Source: an uncultured Mycoplasmatota bacterium
GTDB taxonomy: Bacteria > Bacillota_I > Bacilli_A > RF39 > UBA660
NCBI GenBank assembly: GCA_946491675.1
Contig: CAMLYN010000024.1
Coordinates: forward strand, 1-12,406
Direction: 5' to 3'
Length of the DNA stretch: 12,406 nucleotides
Numbering within the stretch: the stretch's first letter is position 1; the number at the start of each line of letters is the position of its first letter. This document shows positions 7,346-12,406 of the stretch, piece by piece. The translations under genes and the position numbers were made by a program. The notes beneath the pieces are model-generated. The model saw only the letters and a program-made list of their open reading frames with translations, had not been told where the DNA came from and searched no databases.

Positions 7346-7879
7346 ATGCAGTACAATAATAAGAATCCTAAAATATTTATTTTATCTGGTAAGGCTAAAA
7401 GTGGTAAAAATTTAATAGCTAACTTTATCGAAGAATATTATAGTAATAAAAAATGTATTCAATTATCTTATGCTTATTATTTAAAACAATATATAAAAAA
7501 AATAACTAATTGGGATGGAAAAGAAGAGAGTAAACCACGTGATTTATTGCAATCATTAGGAATAGATTTATTGAAAAAAATCGATAATCAACTATTGATT
7601 AGAAGAGTAATGGAAGATATTAAAGTTTATAGTTATTTTTATGATGTTATTATTGTAACCGATGCTAGATTAAAAGAAGAAATTGAAATACCTAAAAAAT
7701 TATTTAAATGCATAACAATCAGAATTAATAAAGATGACAATAATTTAACTCAAATACAAAAACAGCACATTACCGAAACTGATTTAGATAATTATCGAAA
7801 TTTTGATTATATAATTGAAAATAAAGATATAGAAGAATTGAAAAAACAAATTATAAATGTTTTAAAGGAGGTATCTTAA
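7346..7879 (+). CDS. P-loop kinase, deoxynucleotide monophosphate kinase-like
   Basis: A 177-residue P-loop protein resembling the dNMP kinase family (phage T4 gp1-like and bacterial relatives), which would phosphorylate deoxynucleoside monophosphates. Visible motifs: Walker A GKAKSGKN (15-22) with Asn in place of the usual Ser/Thr, an Arg-containing LQSLGIDLL helix region (65-76), VTDARLKEE (104-112) at the second core strand, and a C-terminal TETDLDNYRNFDYIIEN segment (143-159) typical of this family. It is soluble, with no signal or membrane segment. GGTGAT at 7335-7340 precedes the ATG. The stop abuts the cmk start, and pairing with CMP kinase suits a nucleotide-salvage role. Substrate specificity is not readable; other small P-loop kinases remain possible. 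Confidence 0.7.
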   Translation: MQYNNKNPKIFILSGKAKSGKNLIANFIEEYYSNKKCIQLSYAYYLKQYIKKITNWDGKEESKPRDLLQSLGIDLLKKIDNQLLIRRVMEDIKVYSYFYDVIIVTDARLKEEIEIPKKLFKCITIRINKDDNNLTQIQKQHITETDLDNYRNFDYIIENKDIEELKKQIINVLKEVS

Positions 7880-8542
7880 ATGAAAGTAGTAGCAATCGAT
7901 GGCCCAGCAGGAAGTGGCAAAGGAACTATTGCTAGTATATTATCGAAAAAATGTAATTTAGTAAATATTGATACAGGAGCAACATATCGTTGTGTGGCAT
8001 TAGCTAGTTTACGAAATAATTTATCTTTAAGTGATAAAGAAGAAATAATAAAATTGTCTAGTGAAATAGATATTAAAATTGATTTAAATAATAAAGTTTA
8101 TTTAAATGGTGAAGATGTAACTGATTTAATTAGAAGTAAAGAGGTAACTAATGTTGTTTCTCCTATTTCTAGTATTGTAGAAGTAAGAAAAAATATGGTT
8201 GATTTACAAAGAAAAATGGCTAGTAATTATGATGTTGTTATGGAAGGAAGAGATATAACCACAGTTGTTTTTCCTAATGCACAATATAAATTTTATCTTG
8301 ATGCATCACTAGAAGAAAGAGTAAAAAGAAGAATTAAACAAAATGAAAAAAAAGGAATCGATATGAGTTATGATGAAGTATTGGAAAATATAAAATCTCG
8401 TGACTATAACGATATGCATAAAGAAGTTGGAGCATTAAAAAGAACTAATGATCAAATTTATATTGATTCAACTAATATGACAATTGATGAAGTAGTTAAT
8501 AAATTTATTGAAGTAATAGAAGGTGATAAAAATGAATCTTAA
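7880..8542 (+). CDS. cmk: Cytidylate kinase (CMP/dCMP kinase)
   Basis: Phosphorylates CMP and dCMP with ATP in pyrimidine nucleotide synthesis and salvage. Walker A GPAGSGKGT (8-16), DTGATYR (31-37), the NMP-binding region around NGEDVTDLIRSKEVT (76-90), MEGRDITT (121-128), LID arginines near 148-151, and the SRDYNDMH to KRTNDQIYIDST stretch (173-198) are all conserved. Length is normal for the bacterial type I enzyme at 220 residues. A strong AAAGGAGG lies within the last codons of the upstream kinase gene, and the ATG follows its stop with no gap. The end overlaps alaS by 11 bases. Confidence 0.96.
   Translation: MKVVAIDGPAGSGKGTIASILSKKCNLVNIDTGATYRCVALASLRNNLSLSDKEEIIKLSSEIDIKIDLNNKVYLNGEDVTDLIRSKEVTNVVSPISSIVEVRKNMVDLQRKMASNYDVVMEGRDITTVVFPNAQYKFYLDASLEERVKRRIKQNEKKGIDMSYDEVLENIKSRDYNDMHKEVGALKRTNDQIYIDSTNMTIDEVVNKFIEVIEGDKNES
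8519..8526 (+). promoter_or_regulatory. Ribosome binding site deciding the alaS start
   Basis: GAAGGTGA lies five bases before the ATG at 8532. A GTG at 8523 in the same frame falls within this motif, so it cannot use it and is not the start. Confidence 0.75.
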
Positions 8543-10283
8543 AGATTTATATATTGATTTTTTTGTAAGTAAGGGTCATAAACAAATTCCATCCGCACCA
8601 GTTGTCCCAGAAAATGATCCTTCAGTTTTGTTTAATACGGCTGGTATGCAACCTTTAATCCCATATTTAATGGGTCAACCTCATCCTTATGGAACAAGAT
8701 TAGTAGATTATCAAAAATGTATTAGAACTAATGATTTGGATAGTATTGGCGATAAAACACATCATACTTTTTTTGAAATGTTAGGTAATTGGTCATTGGG
8801 TGATTACTTTAAAAAAGAAAGTATCAATTATAGTTTTGAATTTTTAACTAAAGTATTAAATATTCCTTTAGAAAGATTAGCAATAACTGTTTTTAAAGGT
8901 GAAGATAATATTCCATGTGACAATATTTCTGCTAAAACTTGGCAAAGTTTAGGAATAAGCGAAGATAGAATTGCCTATCTAGGTAAGGAAGATAACTTTT
9001 GGATTGCTGGTGATTGTGGGCCTTGTGGACCAGATACTGAAATATTTTATTTTAGAAGCGAAGATGATATACCGCAAAAATTTGATCCTAAAGATGAAAG
9101 ATGGGTTGAAATTTGGAATAACGTTTTTATGGAATTTTATAAAGACAGTAATGGCAATATAACAGAATTACCTAAAAAAAATGTTGATACCGGTATGGGA
9201 TATGAACGTGTTGTTGCTGTTTTAGAAGGTGTAGATGATAATTATTTATCGAGTGTTTGGATTGATATTATTAAAAAAATCGAAGAATTGTCAAAATATA
9301 CTTATGAAGAAAATCCAATTAGTATGAGAATTATTGCTGATCATATCAGAACTTCAGTTTTTATTTTAGGTGATGAAGCAGGTATTAAACCATCTAATAC
9401 TGATCAAGGTTATATTTTAAGAAGATTGATAAGAAGAGCAATTAGACATGCTAAAAAGTTAGAAATTGACGAAAATAGTAATTGGGAAGTTCTTATTGCT
9501 AATATGATAATTGATAAATATGCTAAATATTATTCTGAATTAACTAAAAACAAAGAAGTTATTTTAGAAGGACTAACTAATGAAAAGATTAAATTCAACA
9601 AAACATTAGCTAAAGGATTAAAAGAGTTTGAAAAAATTACTAGTCATTTAGATACTAAAACATTAAATAAAGATCTAGCTTTCAAATTATATGATACTTA
9701 TGGTTTTCCAATTGAATTAACAGTTGAATTAGCTAAAGAACAAAAAATTAATGTTGATGTTGAAGGCTTTAATGAAAAATTTAAAGCTCATCAAGAATTA
9801 TCAAGAACAGCTTCCTCTGGTAAATTTAAAGGCGGATTAGCTGGTGACTCCGAAAAAGAAATAAAATACCACACAGCTACTCATTTATTAAATGCAGCTT
9901 TAAAAGTAGTTATTGATAAAAATGTTCATCAAAAAGGTAGTAATATTACTAGTGAAAGAATGCGTTTTGATTTTTCATGTGATCATAAATTAACAGATGA
10001 AGAAAAACAAAAAACCGAAGATTTAGTTAACAAATGGATTAGTGAAGGATTAGATGTAACTGTAACTGAAATGAGTAAAGAAGAAGCTTTAAAGTCTGGT
10101 GCTGAATGTATGTTTATTGAAAAATATCCTGATATTGTAACTGTTTATAGTATTGGCGATATTTCTAAAGAGTTGTGTGGTGGTCCGCATGTTAAAAATA
10201 CTAATGAATTAGGAAAATTTAAAATAATAAAAGAAGAAGCTAGTAGTGCTGGAGTTAGAAGAATAAAAGCAATTTTAGAATAA
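8532..10283 (+). CDS. alaS: Alanyl-tRNA synthetase, short form lacking C-Ala
   Basis: Class II synthetase charging tRNA-Ala. The ATG at 8532 gives 583 residues against about 870-880 for the standard enzyme. Motif 2 region HHTFFEMLGNWSLGDYF (77-93), motif 3 DTGMGYERV (219-227) and the catalytic core (about 1-300) are intact. The editing domain (about 445-583) keeps its zinc/active-site residues: HTATH (447-451) and CGGPH (549-553). The protein stops right after the editing domain (GVRRIKAILE). The coiled coil and C-Ala (DHHA1) domain are therefore absent. Only about 30 residues separate the helical region from HTATH, so the beta-barrel usually found there also seems missing. Variant signatures such as MQPLIPYLMGQPHP resemble the short AlaRS clade known from Borrelia and Treponema. 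The clean domain boundary and following terminator argue for a native short form, not a broken gene. Confidence 0.93.
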   Translation: MNLKDLYIDFFVSKGHKQIPSAPVVPENDPSVLFNTAGMQPLIPYLMGQPHPYGTRLVDYQKCIRTNDLDSIGDKTHHTFFEMLGNWSLGDYFKKESINYSFEFLTKVLNIPLERLAITVFKGEDNIPCDNISAKTWQSLGISEDRIAYLGKEDNFWIAGDCGPCGPDTEIFYFRSEDDIPQKFDPKDERWVEIWNNVFMEFYKDSNGNITELPKKNVDTGMGYERVVAVLEGVDDNYLSSVWIDIIKKIEELSKYTYEENPISMRIIADHIRTSVFILGDEAGIKPSNTDQGYILRRLIRRAIRHAKKLEIDENSNWEVLIANMIIDKYAKYYSELTKNKEVILEGLTNEKIKFNKTLAKGLKEFEKITSHLDTKTLNKDLAFKLYDTYGFPIELTVELAKEQKINVDVEGFNEKFKAHQELSRTASSGKFKGGLAGDSEKEIKYHTATHLLNAALKVVIDKNVHQKGSNITSERMRFDFSCDHKLTDEEKQKTEDLVNKWISEGLDVTVTEMSKEEALKSGAECMFIEKYPDIVTVYSIGDISKELCGGPHVKNTNELGKFKIIKEEASSAGVRRIKAILE

Positions 10284-10299
10284 AAACTTTATTAATAAT

Positions 10300-10333
10300 A
10301 AAAAAAATAAAATTTAACTATTTTATTTTTTTT
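10300..10333 (+). terminator. AT-only hairpin terminator after alaS
   Basis: A perfect 14-bp inverted repeat, arms 10300-10313 and 10320-10333, with a six-base loop. The right arm ends in eight Ts, giving a U-tract. It contains no G-C pair, so it is weak in isolation but plausible in this AT-rich genome. It lies 17 bases past the alaS stop and just upstream of the next promoter. Confidence 0.55.
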
Positions 10334-10338
10334 AGACA

Positions 10339-10347
10339 TGATATAAT
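10339..10347 (+). promoter_or_regulatory. Extended -10 promoter for yqeG-yqeH
   Basis: TGATATAAT has a perfect TATAAT (10342-10347) with a TGN extension. No convincing -35 is seen because the upstream DNA is the T-run of the terminator. The predicted start near 10354 leaves a leader of about 15 bases. Confidence 0.65.
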
Positions 10348-10354
10348 TATTGTT

Positions 10355-10360
10355 AGGAGA
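10355..10360 (+). promoter_or_regulatory. Ribosome binding site deciding the yqeG start
   Basis: AGGAGA ends eight bases before the ATG at 10369. The earlier in-frame ATG at 10360 overlaps this motif and is therefore unlikely to be used. Confidence 0.75.
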
Positions 10361-10368
10361 TGTTTGAT

Positions 10369-10890
10369 ATGGAGAAATATATACCAGATATTTATCAGAA
10401 AAGTATTTATACAATCAATTATGATACCTTATATAATCGTGGTATAAGATATTTACTTATAGATTTAGATAATACAATTGTTCCTATTACAATGAAAAAA
10501 CCTAATAAAAAAATTAAAGAATTGTTTGATGATTTAAAAACTAAAGGATTTAAAATAATTATTTTTTCTAATAGTCCTAAAAAAAGAGTTAAACCATTTA
10601 AAGATGAATTAGATGTTGATTGTTGTGCGGTAGCAATGAAACCATTTAAAAGGAAATATATGAAAATATTAGATGAATATAAGTTAAATGTTGCTTCTGT
10701 TGCTTGCATTGGTGATCAGTTATTAACTGATATTAAAGGCGGTAATAATGTTGGCATTACAACAATATTAGTTAATCCAATCGGAACTAAAGAAAGATTT
10801 ACAACAAGAATAAATCGTCGTTTTGAAAAAAAAATATTAAAAAAACTAAGAGATAATGATTTATTTACTAAAGGAAAATATTATGAATAA
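10369..10890 (+). CDS. yqeG: YqeG-family HAD phosphatase (HAD superfamily IIIA)
   Basis: Small HAD-superfamily hydrolase of the YqeG family. Biochemical substrates in most bacteria are not settled. Motif I DLDNT carries the nucleophile Asp, motif II is SNS within IIIFSNSPKKR, and the motif III/IV area is KPFKRKY followed by CIGDQLLTDIKGGN. The length of 173 residues equals that of the B. subtilis protein. The start at 10369 is chosen by the ribosome binding site. The stop overlaps yqeH by 8 bases, matching the conserved yqeG-yqeH pairing. No signal peptide or membrane segment is seen. Confidence 0.92.
   Translation: MEKYIPDIYQKSIYTINYDTLYNRGIRYLLIDLDNTIVPITMKKPNKKIKELFDDLKTKGFKIIIFSNSPKKRVKPFKDELDVDCCAVAMKPFKRKYMKILDEYKLNVASVACIGDQLLTDIKGGNNVGITTILVNPIGTKERFTTRINRRFEKKILKKLRDNDLFTKGKYYE
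10870..10875 (+). promoter_or_regulatory. Ribosome binding site deciding the yqeH start
   Basis: AAAGGA lies seven bases before the ATG at 10883. The frame opens earlier, at 10856, but that ATG sits deep inside yqeG and the extra nine residues precede the zinc motif unnaturally. Confidence 0.7.
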
Positions 10891-11806
10891 ATGTATGGGC
10901 TGTGGAGTTTTGACCGAAAATACTTTATGTGAAAGGTGTTTTCGGATAAAACATTATAATGATTATAAAGTAGTCATTAAAACTAATAATGATTTTATTC
11001 CAATTTTAGAAAATATTTCTAAAAGTAATGACTTAGTTTTATTAGTGGTTGATTTATTCAATATTGACGATTTATCTTTAATTAGAAAATATTTGAAAAA
11101 TGACATTTTACTAGTTTTAACTAAGCGCGATTTATTACCTAAAAGTGTTTCTTTTGATAAATTATATAATTATGATTATAAAATTAATTATATCGATAAA
11201 ATAATTATCAGTAGTAGTAAAAATCATAATTTTGATGAATTATTAGACAAAATAAATAAATATAAAAAGTCTAATAGCGTATATGTTGTAGGGTATACCA
11301 ATGCTGGTAAATCAACAATGATTAATAAACTAATTTATAATTATTCAGATAACAAAACGGAAATAACAACAAGTCCATTACCTAGCACAACATTAAATAC
11401 AATTGAAATTAATTTAGGAGATTTTACTTTAATTGATACCCCTGGTTTATTAAGTGAAGGTGATATTGCTAATTATGTTAACGGAGAAGATCTAAAAAGA
11501 ATAATTCCCAAAAAAGAAATTAAACCAATCACTTATCAAATTAAAGGCAATCAAACTATAGTAGTTGATAATTATTTAATGATTGAAGCTAATGATATTG
11601 ATTTAACTTTTTATATATCTAATAATTTGAAAATTGAAAGATATTATAAAAAAATTAATACTAAATTAAAAAAACATGTTGTTAAAGTTGATCATAATGA
11701 TATTATAGTAAAGGGTTTATGCTTTATTAAAACTAATAAAAAAAGTGTATTAAATGTATACACTTTAGATAAAGTTTCTGTATTTACTCGCGATAGTATA
11801 ATTTAG
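10883..11806 (+). CDS. yqeH: YqeH ribosome-assembly GTPase (circularly permuted)
   Basis: Circularly permuted GTPase needed for 30S subunit assembly in B. subtilis. An N-terminal zinc finger (C4, C7, C16, C19) is followed by permuted motifs: G4 TKRD (80-83), a G5-like ISSSK region (109-113), P-loop GYTNAGKST (137-145), a Thr-rich G2 region (162-170) and G3 DTPG (185-188). At 307 residues it is shorter than B. subtilis YqeH (366); the loss is in the C-terminal half. The frame stays intact to a normal TAG. The usual downstream neighbours (aroE, yhbY, nadD) are absent; a decayed convergent gene follows and overlaps the last 23 bases. Confidence 0.93.
   Translation: MNKCMGCGVLTENTLCERCFRIKHYNDYKVVIKTNNDFIPILENISKSNDLVLLVVDLFNIDDLSLIRKYLKNDILLVLTKRDLLPKSVSFDKLYNYDYKINYIDKIIISSSKNHNFDELLDKINKYKKSNSVYVVGYTNAGKSTMINKLIYNYSDNKTEITTSPLPSTTLNTIEINLGDFTLIDTPGLLSEGDIANYVNGEDLKRIIPKKEIKPITYQIKGNQTIVVDNYLMIEANDIDLTFYISNNLKIERYYKKINTKLKKHVVKVDHNDIIVKGLCFIKTNKKSVLNVYTLDKVSVFTRDSII
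11738..11766 (-). terminator. Hairpin terminator for the convergent amidotransferase gene, inside yqeH
   Basis: On the - strand a 9-bp perfect inverted repeat (arms 11758-11766 and 11742-11750, AAAGTGTAT against ATACACTTT, 7-base loop) runs into seven Ts. In the + direction no T-tract follows, so it works only leftward. It lies 17 bases past the old stop of the decayed gene and within the last codons of yqeH. Confidence 0.5.
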
Positions 11807-12207
11807 CGCAGTTGATAAAATAAGTAAATAATCGTTTACTATTTAAATCTTTATCGTAGTTTTTTTTAAGGATGCCATTCGACATCAATATTAAATAGAT
11901 CCTGTTTTTTTTCAATTGCTTCAATAACATTGTTACAAGTAGCTGCTATTTCATATGAACCACTATTTTTAACTTTATAATCATGAAAACTATTAACTAA
12001 TATTTGTTTTTCTTTTAAAATATTAAATAATTTGCTGTTTTCTTTAGGTGCAGATTTGTAATAATCAATTAATTTGGAAGGTAAAATATCAATTGGTATT
12101 CAACCATATCTAATAATTGCTTTGCGATATTTTTCAAATACACATATAGTATCTTTATTATTTATTGAATAATCTGCAGTCCCAATAATACCAATAATCG
12201 GTTTCAT
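11784..12207 (-). pseudogene. Decayed class I glutamine amidotransferase (peptidase C26, gamma-glutamyl-GABA hydrolase-like)
   Basis: Reading leftward from the ATG at 12207, the start MKPIIGIIGTADYS and the EKYRKAIIRYG segment match the N-terminus of peptidase C26 enzymes. A TGA at 12102-12100 (codon 36) follows, where the family usually has Gly before IPI. The frame resumes with IPIDILP, then soon jumps to the family's C-terminal part: LVNSFH, a VIEAIE segment and VEWHP, which holds the catalytic His. The middle third, including the nucleophile Cys, is gone, probably about 100 residues with the junction near 12050. After WHP an A8 run shifts the frame. The tail (NYDKDLNSKRLFTYF and beyond) continues in another frame to a TAA at 11784. 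GGTGA precedes the start. UGA is a stop elsewhere in this window, so readthrough as Trp is not expected. No function is expected. Confidence 0.85.
11814..11867 (+). terminator. Possible terminator of the yqeG-yqeH operon
   Basis: An outer stem (11814-11819 with 11850-11855, GATAAA/TTTATC) encloses an inner stem (11823-11828 with 11835-11840, AGTAAA/TTTACT). Eight Ts follow at 11860-11867. Stems are short, AT-rich and interrupted, and four bases separate hairpin and T-run, so the call is tentative. The same T-run is the frameshift site in the decayed gene on the other strand. Confidence 0.3.
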
Positions 12208-12250
12208 ACTATCACCATTTTTAGTATGTCTTATATTTTATTTTATATAT
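12208..12250. other. Short AT-rich spacer between the pseudogene and the collagen-like gene
   Basis: On the - strand this holds the pseudogene's ribosome binding site (GGTGA, 12212-12216). Upstream of that are several TATAAA-like stretches, any of which could have been its -10. None has a convincing -35, and the terminator of the upstream gene occupies that place. No other gene is seen. Confidence 0.4.
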
Positions 12251-12276
12251 AAAAAAAGCTTTTCAAAGCTTTTTTT
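12251..12276 (-). terminator. Hairpin terminator of the collagen-like gene
   Basis: Perfect 12-bp inverted repeat, arms 12251-12262 and 12265-12276 (A7-GC-T3 against A3-GC-T7), with a two-base loop. It starts one base past the stop codon of the collagen-like gene. The leftward transcript ends in a U-run. The hairpin is symmetric and could also work rightward. Confidence 0.75.
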
Positions 12277-12277
12277 A

Positions 12278-12406
12278 TTATGGTCCGGTAGGTCCAGTAG
12301 CACCAGTAGGTCCTGTAGGTCCTGTAGGTCCAGTAGCACCAGTTGGTCCTGTAGGTCCAGTAGCACCAGTAGCTCCACTAGGTCCAGTAGGTCCAGTAGC
12401 ACCAGT
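12278..12406 (-). CDS. Collagen-like Gly-X-Y repeat protein, C-terminal end (partial)
   Basis: The frame enters from the right edge and reads 14 uninterrupted three-residue units, TGP or TGA with one SGA, then TAA at 12280-12278. In collagen register this is Gly-Pro-Thr and Gly-Ala-Thr, the pattern of bacterial collagen-like proteins (BclA-type filaments, surface or phage-borne). Such repeats form triple helices, usually outside the cell. The protein ends directly in the repeat with no C-terminal globular domain, LPXTG anchor or membrane helix. Any anchoring or export signal must therefore be N-terminal, beyond the window. Base composition here is more GC-rich than the surroundings because Gly and Pro codons dominate. 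The opposite strand could be read as Gly-Pro-Val repeats, but the stop, terminator and Thr-rich pattern favour this strand. Confidence 0.85.
   Translation of the reverse strand, partial: TGATGPTGPSGATGATGPTGPTGATGPTGPTGPTGATGPTGP

Noticed and set aside
8532..10283. alaS as a truncated pseudogene
   Set aside because: It ends at a natural domain boundary, is followed by a terminator, keeps all catalytic and editing residues, and resembles known short AlaRS forms.
10419..10709. Open frame of 96 codons on the - strand
   Set aside because: It lies inside yqeG, whose HAD motifs are intact on the + strand; nothing supports a second gene.
12100..12102. UGA read as tryptophan (Mollicutes code 4) to rescue the amidotransferase frame
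   Set aside because: prpC, rsgA and rpe end on TGA at start/stop overlaps, Trp codons are TGG, and the gene also has a deletion and a frameshift.
12281..12406. Tandem GGTCC-AGTAG-type repeats resembling a CRISPR or satellite
   Set aside because: The period is three codons (9 bases and multiples), there are no unique spacers, and the - strand reads as perfect Gly-X-Y ending in a stop and terminator.

Overview
The window is about 12.4 kb of very AT-rich bacterial DNA. It is almost fully coding, with most genes on the + strand. Gene content and order (rlmN, prpC, prkC, rsgA, rpe; later cmk, yqeG, yqeH) are those of low-GC Bacillota. The extreme AT bias, compact genes, short AlaRS and collagen-like gene suggest a small-genome Bacilli/Mollicutes-related lineage such as the gut RF39-type groups; this placement is inference. 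UGA is a normal stop here: prpC, rsgA and rpe all end on TGA inside start/stop overlaps, and tryptophan is TGG.

Region 1 (1-6560) is one tightly packed run: rlmN (its 5' end lies outside the window), prpC, prkC, rsgA, rpe, frr and an AI-2E-type membrane protein. Neighbours overlap by 1-8 nt or lie about 10 nt apart, which implies co-transcription and translational coupling. It joins ribosome maturation and recycling (RlmN, RsgA, RRF) to a PASTA-kinase/phosphatase pair.

Region 2 (6540-7334) is a Fic-fold gene between two nearly identical direct repeats of about 55 bp. Each repeat carries the last six codons and stop of the gene before it plus an extended -10 promoter, so the fic gene looks like a cassette. 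Its Fic motif has Gln where the catalytic His is expected, while the N-terminal inhibitory motif is intact.

Region 3 (7346-10276) is a dNMP-kinase-like gene, cmk and a short alaS, read from the second repeat's promoter. The AlaRS keeps the catalytic and editing centres but lacks the C-Ala domain and probably the beta-barrel before the editing domain. An AT-only terminator hairpin follows.

Region 4 (10339-11806) is a second operon, yqeG-yqeH, with its own extended -10 promoter.

Region 5 (11738-12406) is on the - strand. It holds a decayed class I glutamine amidotransferase (peptidase C26) gene with a nonsense codon, an internal deletion and a poly-A frameshift. Its likely terminator lies inside the end of yqeH. 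At the window edge is the C-terminal end of a collagen-like Gly-X-Y repeat gene, followed by a perfect hairpin terminator.

The best candidate for something unusual is the repeat-bounded, His-less Fic cassette. Next come the decayed amidotransferase and the minimal AlaRS.
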